Part shown: positions 11,398 to 23,396 of the stretch, one piece after another
Position numbering within the stretch: position 1 is the stretch's first letter
Layout of the letters: each line of letters starts with the position of its first letter
Source: Petunia secreta
Lineage: Eukaryota; Streptophyta; Magnoliopsida; Solanales; Solanaceae
Direction: 5' to 3'
DNA length: 64,000 bases
Assembly (NCBI GenBank): GCA_029990175.1
Contig: JARKIP010000053.1
Coordinates: forward strand, 11,116,001-11,180,000
Translations under genes and position numbers: made by a program
The notes under the pieces: model-generated
What the model saw: only the letters and a program-made list of their open reading frames with translations
Told to the model about the DNA's origin: nothing
The model's database searches: none

Positions 11398-11666
11398 TCT
11401 ATCACTTAAATGCCTCTGATGGCCAAATGTTTTCCATGAGCGTTGAAGCTTCACTACAAGCAGCATTAACCATATCTGCTAGTTGATCGACTGGACAAAT
11501 GAATTTTGATGACTTTTTCTTGGAGATCGTGTTTCATAAAATGTCAGTACACTTCAATATTTTTCCTATGATCATTTACATGTTGATTAGCTCAGCTGTC
11601 TATCAAGCCTTTTATTTTCATTTTCGTGGCTTTCTAATCTCTAATGATGGATATCAGTTCTTGCTA

Positions 11667-11923
11667 CTCCCCGTCCCAATTTATGTGGCACTTTTCGCTT
11701 TTCGAGAGTCAATTTGACTAAACTTTGAAGCTAAATTGGATTAGATTAACTCAATATTTTAACATTAAAATTTATATTTTTGAAAACTACTTGAAACGTA
11801 CTTTAAGTTACAGCTTTTCTCATATTATTTTGGTGAAAAAATACGTCTTGAAATGTTGGTCAAAGTTCATGCAGTTTGAATCTCGAAAAGCGAAAAGTGC
11901 CACATAATTTGGGACAGAGGGAG
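11667..11923. mobile_element. Stowaway-like MITE, 257 bp
   Basis: The ends are inverted repeats of more than 25 bp (left CTCCCCGTCCCAATTTATG; the right end reads inward as CTCCCTCTGTCCCAAATTA). They are flanked by TA at 11665-11666 and 11924-11925, the Tc1/Mariner target. No ORF is present. The paralogous host segment near 23950 lacks it, so it landed after the host duplication. Confidence 0.85.
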
Positions 11924-12090
11924 TATTATTTAACACCAAAAACAAGAGGAGACATTATATGTCAGATATATCATATAAAAAAGGAGAATGTACTTTTTGC
12001 GCGGCTTTGCTATTACAGAACGTAAAACAGTTGGAAAATTTTAGAGGATTTACAAGTGACATGACAACTTCGTAAAGATGATTTATAAGA

Positions 12091-12593
12091 CTATTCCGAA
12101 AGCATATATCCAAAGGTTTCTTGCGAGGTGTGCTGCCCATCCTCCATTAGAGTAACTCCATACATTTGAGAAAATTCTATCGTGTCTATAAACTTAAAAT
12201 CATCACAAAGTCCATCTACAGAGGAATCCATGAACAAGAAACTCATGTCACCACTAGGAGTAGAGCATTCCATCTCTGAATCAATCCACTCAAATTTAAT
12301 GTCAGATGATGTTGAACAACTTTCCACTTCCCCTATACCAAAGGTATTCGCAACCCTTGAAGTATTGGTGATAATCAGCTATTAATGAATTGGAATCATT
12401 GATCTGAACAGGATCTCCGCTTCCAAAGACTAGATCGAACTTCTGATCCTTTCTTCATCACCTTCCTCAATGAGTGATTCTCCAAGAAACGGTATTAGGA
12501 TATCAGTATCAGTGTTTGAAAATTCAACATTACTGAATTCATCATAAGTGGTAATGTATCTAAAGATCTCTACAAATGATTGAGGTTGACATG
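12091..12593 (-). pseudogene. Copy A of the duplicated small acidic-protein gene (pseudogene)
   Basis: This is a diverged copy of the intact gene at 24203-24715. It starts with the same MSTS at 12593. It has a stop within the first dozen codons together with a frame change, a nonsense codon at 12430-12432 (TAG where copy B has CAG), and a further frameshift before the last 78 codons (from 12327). The matching C-terminal part includes ESCSTSSDIKFEWIDSE and SQMYGVTLMED. A Copia element lies about 95 bp upstream of the start, separating the leader from the conserved upstream region (17533-17751). It is a dead paralogue. Confidence 0.8.
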
Positions 12594-12687
12594 TCGTACA
12601 GACAAGGATTGGAAGTAGAAAAGAATGATATAATTACTTAGTTAAAATGGGAGTTTTGAGATGTAAGAGAATGGAATGACAATGTGA

Positions 12688-12907
12688 CGTAAAAAGGGAC
12701 ACAACACACAAACTTTTGGGTGAAAACTCTTGTCCTCATTGATGAATGAATCTCTATATTTATACAAGTAAAATAATAAAATGCTGACTTGGTCCCTAAG
12801 CTATTCCTAATAGGCTTGGCCCAATAATTAACTTATTCCTAACTATATACACATTACACAAATAGCCTATACATTTGCACTAATAACTTTTATTATATTC
12901 CAATACA
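12688..12907 (-). repeat. 3' LTR of the minus-strand Copia element
   Basis: It is about 220 bp and matches 17315-17532 over its whole length with scattered substitutions. The expected first T of the plus-strand reading is C here. The conserved block with TATATTTATACAAG near 12750 is shared by both LTRs. Confidence 0.85.
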
Positions 12908-12909
12908 CC

Positions 12910-15900
12910 CCCTAAAGTTGGAGCATGAGGATTCCTAATGCCCAACTTGTTAAGGAAATATACGAACTGTGCCCATCCCAACGCCTTCGTGAAAATATCA
13001 GCCAGTTGTGTGGCCGTGGGCATATAGCTGGGACATATCATGCCTCCGATAATCTCATTCCGAACAAAGTGACAGTCAACTTTGATGTGTTTAGTGCGCT
13101 CGTGAAAGACGTGATTCCACGTGATATGCAATGCTGTTTGACTATCACACTTCAAGTTTATCGGAGGATAGTGCTCGATTCCGAGGTTCTATGATACCCC
13201 CTTCAACCACTTTAACTTGCACACGGTGAATGCCATCAACCGATACTCTGCCTCCACTGAAGATCGAGAAACAATCTGTTGTTTCTTCGTCCGCCATGAT
13301 ATCTGTGAGTCCCCTAAAGACACATACCAACCAGTCAACGAATGACGTGTCAACGGACACCCCGTCCAAATAGAATCACACCATCCATGCAAGCACAGAT
13401 CATACTGAGATCTCATTACAATGTCTTGGCACGGACACCCTTTCAAGTATCGGACAACATGAAGTGCCGCTTCCATGTGCTCAACACGAAGACTCTGCAT
13501 GAATTGTGACAACACATGGACACTGTAGGACAAATCTTGTCGTGTAAAACACAGATAAATCAATCTCCCAAGCAGTCTTTGAAATCATTCGGGATCTTTG
13601 ATAAAATGACCAGGCGTAAGTGCCAACCGATGATTTTGCTCTATTAGTGTACCCGCCGGTTTTTCCCCCAACAAACTTGCCTCTGAGATAATACCCAAAT
13701 CTTACTTTCTCTGACACAAGAAAATGCCTTTGGGACCGCTTTCCACTTCAACCCCCAAGAAATACTTCAAAGTGCCTAAATCTTTCATATGAAAGAACTT
13801 AGAGAGATACAACTTGAAAATTCGAATAGCCCTCGAATCATTATCAGAGAGAATCAAATCATCCACATATGGGAGCACATTCAATTGCACGTTTCCCTTC
13901 TTCATCGTAAATAATGAGTAATCCAAATCGGAACCATATTTCTTGATAGCAGCCGACAACATTGCAAACAAATACCTAGGAGCTTGTTTTAAGCCATACA
14001 AGGATTTTTAGAGGCGACACATAGTTCCTTTCCCGTTCATTTGATGTCCAGGAGGCAATTTTATATATACTTCTTCACGAAGATCACCATGCAAAAATGC
14101 ATTGTGCACATCCATCTGATGTAATTCCCAACCTTTCGTCGTGGCCACAACCAGAAAAACTCAGATGGCCACCATCTTATCGACCGGTGCAAATGTCTCA
14201 GTGTAATCAACTCCCTCCACTTGATGATTCCCAAAAATCAGCAGTCGTGCTTTGTACCGCTCAATGGTACCATCTGAATTATACTTGATCCTATACACCC
14301 GTCCGCAATCGAGTGCCTTTTTACCTGGAGGTAAGCGAACAATTTCCTAAGTTGTGTTTTCTTTCAATTCCTGCAACTCTTCCTGCATGGCCATTCTCCA
14401 CTTTTCATCTCTCACCGCCTCCGAATAGGAGGTAGACTCATGTCCTTCTATTATAGCTGTAAGAAAACTCACATGCTTCGAAGAATAATTATCACAATTG
14501 ACATAATGTGCTAGAGGGTAGGGCTTACCGGAGGGTTGTTGAGAAACAGATGAACAATCGAATTTTGGGACGCGCGACGATACCCGGTGACTAAACTTTT
14601 GGACCGTATTCATGACGAATTCTCTCAACAAAACATTTTCTCTCTTAGTCTGCTTTTGACGACCTAATTCTTTTAACACTTCATTTTCTATGTGTCTGCG
14701 AGTAACATCAGGATTTGGATCCCCATGATCCACCCCTTCATTCCCTTGAGTTAGTTCTGCTTGAGCGTTATTCTCAACTCCCCCTTACTTTTACGCTCTC
14801 TTCTTCTTCTAATACTACAGTCGCGGGGACCGTTTCATGACTCCATTTTTGTTTCTCATAATACTTTGATGCAAACGGAGACTCATTTTCATAAAACACC
14901 ACATCTCTTGATATCAAAAATTTCTTTGCCTGTAAGTCAAACACCTTCCAAGCTTTCTTTCCATTTGGATACCCCAAGAATACATATCGATGGCTCCTAC
15001 TCTCAAATTTATCACCTGTTCATTCTTGATTGCGAGCATAGCACAAGAATCCGAACACCCTCAAATGATCATAATTCGGTGTCACTTCTATCAAGACAAT
15101 CGTAAGGTGTCTTATCATTCAATAATTTAGACGGAGTCCGATTAATTAGATAACAGGCCGTTATCACACATTCTCCCCAGAAATCGATCGGTAGATTATC
15201 TTGAAATCTAAGCGCCTATGCCACATTCAAGATATGTCGATGTTTTCGTTCAACCCTACCATTTTGATGTGGTGTCCCTACACAAGAAGTTTTGAACAAA
15301 ATCCCTTTTTCAAGAAAATACCCTTTCAGACTTATGAACTCGGTTCTGTTATCACTCTGGACGAACTTAACATGTTTATTAAATTGTCATTCCACCATCA
15401 CAAAAAAACCTTTTAACTTTTGTCAAACTTCTTTCTTATTAATTAACAAAAACACCCATACCCCTCATGATCAATCATCGACAACAGTCAAGAAATATGA
15501 CGTACCTTATGAGGATTCAGTTCAATAAGGACCCTACAAATTACAATGAATTAAATCAAAAGGTTGGACAACTTTATTATCACTTAAAGGAAATACATTC
15601 TTAGTTTGCTTTGCCTGAAGGCATACACCACATGCTTTTTCTTCCAAGCTACCTTTCCTACTCCTATCCTCTAGAACCGAAAGAGATTTGGTCACTTATA
15701 TCAAAGGATGCCCCAATCTTTGATGCCGCAATTCCATCACATCGACCTTCATTACCTTCACTAAGGGTATTGTCTGGAAGTAGTAGAGTCCGTCCTTTTG
15801 TTCACCCGCTCAAATCAACTTCCCCATAGCCTGATCCTGCATAACACATAAATCAATAATGAAATTTACATTGCAACACAACTTATTAATCAATTAAGAC

Positions 15901-17270
15901 ACCGAAATCAAATTGCAAGTCATTTCGGGCACATTTAACACTCTATGAAGAATCGCGTCTTTGCTAAATTTGATGGATCCTTCTTGCGTAGCCATTGTAT
16001 TGCTTCCATTTGGTAGACCTACTGGACACTGTGGAATTGTCCGTAGATCCTCCAAAACACTCAATTGACCGGTCATATGATTTGATGCTCCCCTGTAACT
16101 AATCCACGGAAGTTGAATTTTCTTACCAATCGATGGCTCACTTGTGCTCGCCTTTTCTCTGTTCAAACAGCATCTGCAGCTGATCACTCGTTATCCCGTA
16201 CATGTTTGTTTGTCCGTGTGCAGCCGTGTGTCCAATTTCTCCACTCTCGGACTTAGCTTGCACCACATTTGCTTGATTACCACCACATCCTCGACATGCA
16301 TTCCAACCATACTGCTGATATCCACAGCCTTTACCACCCCTGGTAGCCTCAATTCTTCCTCTACCACATCCACCACTTTGAGGTTGTTGTTTTGGATAGT
16401 GGAACCAACCCTCCGGATATCCAATAACTTCGAAGCAGCACTCCGGAGGTGGTCCATCTCGGTAGCACAAGTGACACTCCTTATAGCTTTTCCTTGGTGG
16501 AGGCAACTGTTGTACAGAAAATACTGTCACCTCCCCCTATTCTTCCTGTGTCTGTGCCATTCCTGTGATACATTCATCTTGAACTACCTTTTGGTTAACT
16601 TGATTCATGGATGGAAGCAGATCCTGTGCCAAGAGATTGGAAAAGACGGTTTCATAAAGATTGTTATCCAACCCCATAAGAAACAAATGGACCCTATCTT
16701 CTTCTCTCTTCTTCTCCAGTGAAACCGTAAGATTGCAAGAACAATTTCCACACGAATACGTCAGAAACTTATCATAGTTTCCAAGTTCTTCCCACATCAT
16801 AGCAAACTTCCCATAGTAAGCAACAATGGTCAATCCTTAGCTTACACCCGGCCAGTGCAACCTCGAACTCTTGAATTCGTGGTCCGTTTCCTACTGAAAA
16901 ACGTTCCCGGATACTTTTCGACAAATCCTTAGCTACCTCCATATGTGATATGGTGGTCCTAAGGGTAGGCTCAATAGATTTCTGAATCCATGACACCGGA
17001 AGAGAATTGATAGTCCACCAATTCTCATAATCGACCGAATCCTCACCTGGCTTCTTAATCGACCCATCGATGAATCCAAACTTCTTTCTCGCACGCAATG
17101 CCCCGTTCTGAAGGAGCGTGCCCATTCTTCATAGTTTCACTAGTCAACTGGACCTGTGTGATAATCATACCGGGATTATCATTTGAGGTGATGTGATACG
17201 AAGAGATGATCTTCCATACGATGGCAACGTCACCCCCCACTCCACCAGCACCATTTGTCGGAGCTGTCAT
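12910..17270 (-). pseudogene. Copia gag-pol on the minus strand (many stops)
   Basis: Reading right to left: ATG at 17270 with a Gly-rich start, a retrotransposon gag domain (ARKKFGFIDGSIKKPGED near 17090), a C/G-rich knuckle-like region near 16300-16450, the protease (ASNHMTGQL near 16080), pre-integrase and integrase remnants (about 15900-14980), then reverse transcriptase with MYGLKQAPRY near 14000 and YVDDLILS near 13869-13846, and RNase H (SRSSVEAEYRLMA near 13240; final ADIFTKALG near 12970). Stops and frameshifts occur in every domain, and the integrase is worst preserved. It is not a functional polyprotein. Confidence 0.87.
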
Positions 17271-17301
17271 ATCTTTTTACTCACATGAATAGTTTCACAG
17301 T

Positions 17302-17314
17302 GGCTCTGATACCA
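17302..17314 (-). promoter_or_regulatory. Primer-binding site (initiator Met-tRNA type) of the minus-strand Copia
   Basis: On the minus strand this reads TGGTATCAGAGCC directly next to the LTR end. That is the usual Met-tRNA complementary sequence of plant Copia elements. Confidence 0.85.
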
Positions 17315-17532
17315 TGTAAAAAGAGACACAACAAACAAACTTTTGGGTGAAAGCTCTTGACTTCATTGAGGAATGAACCCCTATATTTATACAAGAATAA
17401 TATTAAAATTCTAACTTGATCCCTAAGTTATTCCTAATCGGCTTGACCCAATAATTAACTTATTCCTAACTATATTCACATTACACAAATAACCTATATA
17501 TTTGCACTAATAACCTTTATTATATTCCAATA
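17315..17532 (-). repeat. 5' LTR of the minus-strand Copia element
   Basis: It begins TGTAAAAAGAG on the plus strand and ends near CCAATA, where the terminal CA seen in the other LTR is missing. The host segment 17533-17751 follows. That segment matches 24850-25050 upstream of gene copy B. Confidence 0.82.
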
Positions 17533-17751
17533 GTGTCTCAATGAACATAGTCACACAGGCTATAAATATGCAGATCAAAAGGAACTACCACATGTGCAGA
17601 TTGGTTGATGATCCAACAAATCATGTGCATCTGAGATTCCAAAATTGATAGATAGCATGTTGTCATATTATTCATGTACTAGTCAAGATTTGGACATGTG
17701 ATTCTGAGTTGCACCAGATAAGTTGTTAACTCACAAAGTTGTCCAAGTTTT

Positions 17752-18126
17752 TGTTGAAAATGTGAAAATAATAAACTTTTTCTCATTAGTTCACATTAGT
17801 TTACATTTGTCTACATGTATTTACATTAGTTCATGAACTAGAATATTAAGTTAGTACATGTATTAGAATGTAAATTCATCTATGTATTAGTGTCATCCAT
17901 GTATCTTGGGAGAGGTAAAGTGTGAACTAAGTTAATGTGTTTACAGGTAGTGTAGGCTAGATACATGAAAGAATTCTTCTATAAATAGCCATGTATTCCT
18001 AGACATTTGGAGCAAGTCAAGTTGAATGAAAACAACTCCTCTCCCAAAATACAAAGTGTTCTTTCCTTCCTCTTCTTCTTTGTTTAGTATACAACATTTC
18101 TTCTATATTGTTCTCTTTTCCTAACA
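17752..18126 (+). repeat. 5' LTR of the Tork-like Copia
   Basis: It runs TGTTGAAAATG to TTTCCTAACA. A promoter-like TCTATAAATAGCC lies near 17980, about 145 bp before the LTR end, and is repeated in the 3' LTR. It contains short internal repeats of the type 'cattagttcacattag'. Confidence 0.94.
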
Positions 18127-18129
18127 TAG

Positions 18130-18142
18130 TGGTATCAGAGCC
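18130..18142 (+). promoter_or_regulatory. Met-tRNA primer-binding site of the Tork-like Copia
   Basis: TGGTATCAGAGCC lies three bases after the LTR end and directly before the gag ATG at 18143. Confidence 0.92.
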
Positions 18143-21100
18143 ATGGCAAACAATGGCAATGGCCTACTTGCTTTCCAATTTCCTCGTCTTACAAAAGAGA
18201 ACTATAAAAAATGGTGTATAAGGATGAAAGCCATACTTGGCTCTCAAGATGCATGAAAGATTGTAGAAGAAGCGTTTGAAGAACCCGACAATGACGAAAC
18301 TTTGCCTCAAAATGAGAAGGATGCTTTGACAAAGTTAAGGAAGAAGGATCAACAAGCCCTCTCTCTTATCCATCAATGTTTGGATGATACCATATTTGAG
18401 AAGGTGGCTGATGCAACTACCTCAAAAGAAGCTTGGGAGATTTTACAAACATCTCTCCAAGGAGTTGACAAAGTGAAGAAGGTGAAGCTTCATTCTCTAA
18501 GGGCTGATTTTGAAGCTTTAAAAATGAAGGAATCCGAATCCATTTCGGATTATGGTTCAAGAGTGCGGGCTGTTGTGAACCAATTGAAAAGGTATGGAGA
18601 GAAAATTGAAGATGTCCGTGTTGTAGAAAAGATCCTTCGCTCCCTAACACCTAAATTCGATTTTGTGGTGTGTGCTATTGAGGAGTCTAAAGATTTAGAC
18701 ACTATGACGGTGGAGCAACTGGAAGGTTCTTTGCAAGCCCACGAAGAAAAAATCAAGAGGAGGCAAGAAGAGCCGATGGAGCAACTCCTTAAAACCAAGG
18801 CATCATTGAAGGATGATGGAGGTGAAAAGAGCTATCGAGACCGTGGACGAGGCAGAGGACGTGGTGGCGGTCGTGGAAGAGGAAGAAGCAATGATAGAAA
18901 CTCCAGCAATGAAGAGAAAAGTCACCAAACATATAGAGGTCGTGGCCGAGGAGGTGGAAGAGCACGTGGCTACCATCAAGAAACAAATGAAAAGAGGTAT
19001 GATAAATCTAAAGTTGAGTGCTATAATTGTCATAAATTTGGCCATTATTCCTGGGAATGTGGTAGCAATGTTGAAGAAAAGGCCAACCTTGTTGACGACA
19101 ACAAGGAAGATGAAGAGTCAACATTATTGCTAGCACTCATGCAAGAAGACAAAGATGATTGTGGTTCATGGTATCTGGATAATGGAGCGAGCAACCACAT
19201 GTGCGGATACAAAGACAAGTTTGTGGAGCTCAACAAAAGGGTGAAAAGCAATGTATCTTTTGGAGATACTTCAAAGATCCAAATTGAAGGGATAGGTACG
19301 ATTTTTATCTCCTCTAAAGATGGTAGTCACAAATTGATCAAAGATGTTTACTATGTGCCAAAGTTAAAAAATAATATTCTGAGCTTGGGCCAATTTCTTG
19401 AAAAGGGATATGACATACATATGAAAGATATGAACCTTTGTCTTAGAGATTCAAGTGGCACTCTAATTGCTAAAGTTCATATGTCAAAGAATAGATTGTT
19501 TTCTTTGAATCTTAAAACAATTGAAGCAAAGTGTTTGAATGCAAATGTGAAAGAAGAATCATGGTGTTGGCACATGAGATTTGGGCACTTGAATTTTGAG
19601 TCGCTCAAATCAATGGGAGAAAAGAAGATGGTGCACGGGATGCCTTTAATAAATCATCCCAATCAGTTGTGTGAAGCCTGTCTTCTTGGAAAACATGCAA
19701 GGAGGAGTTTTCCTAAGGAGGCCACATCAAGAGCAACCAAGCCACTCCAACTTGTTCATACCGATGTGTGTAGGCCAATCACTCCACCTTCTTTTGGTAA
19801 GAGTAAATATTTCTTACTCTTTATTGATGACTTCAGTAGAAAGACCTGGGTTTATTTTTTAAAGAAAAAATTAGAAGTGTTTGGTGCATTTAAAAATTTT
19901 AAAGCACTGGTGGAAAAAGAGAGTGGCTTTGAAATAAAAGCTTTAAGGTCCGATAGAGGAGGCGAATTTACTTCGAAGGAATTTAATGAATTTTGTGAAT
20001 CTCATGGAATTCGTCGCCTTCTTACGGTACCTTATTCACCGCAACAAAATGGAGTTGCAGAGAGAAAAAATAGAACCATTCTTAACATGGCTAGATGTAT
20101 GTTGAAAGCTAAAAATATGCCCATGGAATTTTGGGCCGAGGCTGTTTCTTGTGCTGTTTATTTGAGTAACAGGTCTCCCACAAAGAATGTGAATGATCAA
20201 ACTCCTCAAGAAGCATGGGGCGGAAGAAAGCCATGTGTCAAATACTTGAGAATTTTTGGGAGCTTAGCCTATGCCCATGTGCCACAACAAGGGAGAGCTA
20301 AACTTGATGATCGAAGTGTCAAGCATGTGTTCGTTGGTTATGACACAAGCTCAAAAGGGTACAAGTTGTACAACCCAAAAAATGGAAAAGTGGTGGTGAG
20401 CCGCGATGTTGAATTTGATGAAGAAGCAGCATGGAATTGGGAAGCTCAAGAAGAAAGCACATACGATTTTCTCCCATATTTTGAAGATGAAGAAGAACAA
20501 GAGCACATGGCACCTGTGCAAGATCCAACTCCTCCTCCTTCTCCAACTAATGTTGCATCTCCTTCCCCTGCAGAAAGCTCAAATGGAGAAAGGCCAGAGA
20601 AAACGAGAACTTTGGTCGATCTTCTTGAGAATACCGAAAGAATTACTAATTTTGATTATAGTAATTTAGTTTGTCTCTTTGTTGAAAGTGAACCAGTGAA
20701 TTTTGAAGAAGCTGTCAGAGACAATTGGTGGAGACAAGCCGTGGAAGAGGAGATCAAGGCAATAGAAAAGAACAACACATGGGAGCTAACAACTCTTCCC
20801 AAAGGACATCAAGCAATTGGAGTGAAATGGGTCTACAAGGCAAAGAAAAATGCACAAGGAGCGGTCGAGAGATACAAGGCAAGACTTGTGGCGAAAGGCT
20901 ACAAGCAAAGGCATGGAGTGGACTATGAGGAAGTCTATGCACCCGTTGCCCGCATGGAGACGATTCACTTGCTTATTTCTTTAGCGGCACAAATGAAATG
21001 GAAGATCTATTAGCTGGATGTCAAGTCGGCTTTCCTGAACGGCTATCTTGAAGAAGAAGTCTACGTTGAGCAACCGTTGGGCTTTGTCGTCAAAGGTCAT

Positions 21101-22219
21101 GAAGATAAAGTTTTGAGGCTGAAAAGAGCATTATATGGATTGAAGCAAGCACCACGGGCATGGAACAGCCACATTGACAAGTATTTTCAAGAAAATGGGT
21201 TTGTTCGTTGCCCTAGTGAATATGCTCTTTATAGCAAATATTCTAATGGAGATATATTACTTGTTTGTCTTTATGTTGATGATCTTATTTTCACGGGAAA
21301 TAACCTAATTTTGTTTGCAGATTTCAAGAAGGCTATGTCCCGTGAGTTCGAGATGACGGACATAGGTCTCATGTCATACTACTTGGGTTTAGAAGTGAAG
21401 CAAATGGAGGAATGCATATTTATCTCTCAAGAAAGCTATGCAAAGGAAGTGTTGAAGAAGTTTAACATGCTTGATTGCAATCCTGTGAATACACCAATGG
21501 AGAGTGGATTAAAGTTGTCAAAGTTTGATGATGGAGAAAAGGTAAATCCTACTCTTTTCAAGAGTCTTGTGGGAAGCCTAAGGTACTTGACATGTACAAG
21601 GCCAGATATACTATACGCGGTTGGAGTTGTAAGCCGCTTCATGGAAGCTCCTACTTCTACCCACTTAAAGGTTGCTAGAAGAATTCTTCGTTACCTAAAA
21701 GGTACGATTGATTTTGGCTTATTTTATTCATCTTCTAGCAACTTCAAGCTTGTGGGATTTTGTGATAGTGACTTTGCGGGAGACGTTGATGATAGAAAAA
21801 GCACCACCGGATTTTTATTCTTCTTGGGTAAATGTGCTATTTGTTGGAGCTCTAAGAAACAGGATATTGTTACTCTGTCGACTTGTGAAGCTGAATATGT
21901 GGCTGCAACATCATGTACATGTCATGGTATCTGGCTAAGGAGATTATTGAATGAGCTCAATTTGCCACAAGATGAAGCCACAGAGATTTATATTGACAAC
22001 AAATCTGCGCAAGAATTTGCCAAGAATCCGGTGTACCATGAACTAAGCAAGCATATTGATACAAGATATCACTTTATCAGGGAAAGGATTGCCAATAAAG
22101 AAGTGGAGCTCATATATGTGAAGTCGCAAGATCAAATTGCAGATATTTTTACCAAGCCGTTGAAGATTGAGCTTTTTCAAAAGCTAAGAATGGCAGTTGG
22201 TGTGATGAAACAAGTTTAA
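18143..22219 (+). pseudogene. Tork-like Copia gag-pol polyprotein with two nonsense codons
   Basis: The ATG at 18143 abuts the primer-binding site. A TGA at 18254-18256 (a position usually Trp) and a TAG at 21011-21013 (usually Gln) are the only breaks in a frame of about 1358 codons. The order is gag with an Arg/Gly-rich tract (about 18840-18975), the zinc knuckle CYNCHKFGHYSWEC near 19019, protease DNGASNHM near 19180, pre-integrase HMRFGHLNFESL near 19571, integrase (DDFSRKTW near 19825, RSDRGGEF near 19948, then ERKNRT), reverse transcriptase with YGLKQAPRAW near 21135 and YVDD at 21272-21283, and RNase H (DSDFAGDVDDRKSTTGFL near 21767) ending ADIFTKPLK near 22140. Both breaks are transitions and could reflect deamination of methylated DNA (inference). 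The last coding base lies seven bases before the LTR. Confidence 0.94.
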
Positions 22220-22226
22220 GAGGGGA

Positions 22227-22600
22227 TGTTGAAAATGTGAAAATAATAAACTTGTTCTCATTAGTTCACATTAGTTTACATTTGTCTACATGTATTTACA
22301 TTAGTTCATGAACTAGAATATTAAGTTAGTACATGTATTAGAGTGTGAATTCATCTATATATTAGTGTCATCCATGTATCTTGGGAGAGGTAAAGTGTGA
22401 ACTAAGTTAATGTGTTTACATGTAGTGTAGGGTAGATACATGAAAGAATTCTTCTATAAATAGCCATGTATTCCTAGACATTTGGAGCAAGTCAAGTTGA
22501 ATGAAACAACTCTTCTCCCAAAATACAAAGTGTTCTTTCCTTCCTCTTCTTCTTTGTTTAGTATACAACCTTTCTTCTATATTGTTCTCTTTTCCTAACA
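22227..22600 (+). repeat. 3' LTR of the Tork-like Copia
   Basis: It has the same TGTTGAAAATG and CCTAACA ends as the 5' LTR and is one base shorter. It is followed immediately by the GTTTT duplication. Confidence 0.94.
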
Positions 22601-23155
22601 GTTTTGCCTTACAGGGCGTTCATTGCAGTTTGGTAGGTCTTCTGTATGAATCCAGCAGGGAACTTCTTTCTACATAGAGAGATTCTTTTAGCTTCCTGGT
22701 CCCTACAGGCACATGCAGCTACTATAGTCGTCATATATCAACTTAGAAAACACAACAATTACACGAATCATTTACAAAACAAACTATTAGCGTTCAGCTC
22801 CAATATTCCTGTTTTCTTCTAACAACAGACCAACAGATTAATTATTAGATCGGTCGAGTAAAGAGTTACACCAAATCAATATTTAAATTGATGCAACACC
22901 TTCTTTATTTAATGATGACAAGACATGGCCATTACAGCAGAAGGATACTTCGTAGAGATGAGTCTTAGTTGTTCAAAAACAAATGATACTATATGGTTAA
23001 TGTTTACTGTACAAATCAACTCGACAGCATATATATGAGATCTCAAAGATATTGAGATATAATGGTCAAAATAAGGAAAGGAGTTAGGAAACTTGGTCTC
23101 AAGGACTCGTTGGCCTCGTTTTAAATGATACTTTGTGGAGTCTTTATATTTGGTA
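22601..23155. other. Host DNA: junction between duplicated units A and B
   Basis: There is no gene. Bases about 22601-22660 align with the sequence upstream of gene B near 25235-25290 (GTTTTGC-TTA...GTTCAT-GCA). Bases about 22740-22930 align with 50957-51240 (CTTAGAAAACA, CAACAGANCAACAG, CAACACCTTCTT, GCCATTACAGC-GAAGGA). So this segment is upstream of copy A and also the 3' flank of copy B. That is the pattern expected at a tandem-duplication junction. Confidence 0.6.
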
Positions 23156-23396
23156 CTCGCTCTATCCCATTTTATGTGAAGGTTTCTTCGACTATAATTT
23201 GTTCATATACCTGTTAAGAATTTTAAATTAGTCATAATAGTCGCTTATGCTATAGTTACTAAGTATGTAAAATGTAAATTGTATTTTAAAATTTAAAGAT
23301 TTATGTCCGAATACACTATCAACATTAAGAAGTTGACTCTCAAAATTCAAGAACTTTCACATAAAATGAGCCTGATGAGTAATGGGACGGATAGAG
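23156..23396. mobile_element. Second Stowaway-like MITE, 241 bp, right arm disturbed
   Basis: The left end CTCGCTCTATCCCATTTTATG and the right end (read inward CTCTATCCGTCCCATTAC, then CTCATTTTATGTGAAAG) are inverted repeats flanked by TA (23154-23155 and 23397-23398). The right arm has about 17 extra bases between the two matching parts. Its interior is AT-rich and non-coding. It lies downstream of gene copy B, and I did not find it in copy A. Confidence 0.72.

Larger units (their letters stand above)
12688..17532 (-). mobile_element. Ty1/Copia retrotransposon on the minus strand, RE1-like, decayed
   Basis: About 220-bp direct repeats (12688-12907 and 17315-17532) flank a minus-strand gag-pol. 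A Met-tRNA primer-binding site abuts the upper LTR, and a purine tract (ctttaggggg on the minus strand) abuts the lower one, so the element reads right to left. The host sequence around it is collinear with copy B of the duplication, which confirms it as an insertion. Target duplications are not clean (TGTGA on the left, GTGTC on the right). Clade is not certain; the gag type and short LTRs suggest Ale or Ivana. Confidence 0.88.
17752..22600 (+). mobile_element. Well-preserved Ty1/Copia retrotransposon, Tork-like
   Basis: LTRs of 375 and 374 bp bound it, with a perfect GTTTT target duplication (17747-17751 and 22601-22605). By eye the LTRs differ at about eight positions plus one indel (about 2%), indicating a fairly recent insertion. 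PBS, a single gag-pol frame and a purine tract (aagaggggatg) before the 3' LTR are all present. Only two nonsense codons break the frame. It sits upstream of the copy A pseudogene, in sequence collinear with the copy B upstream region. Confidence 0.95.
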
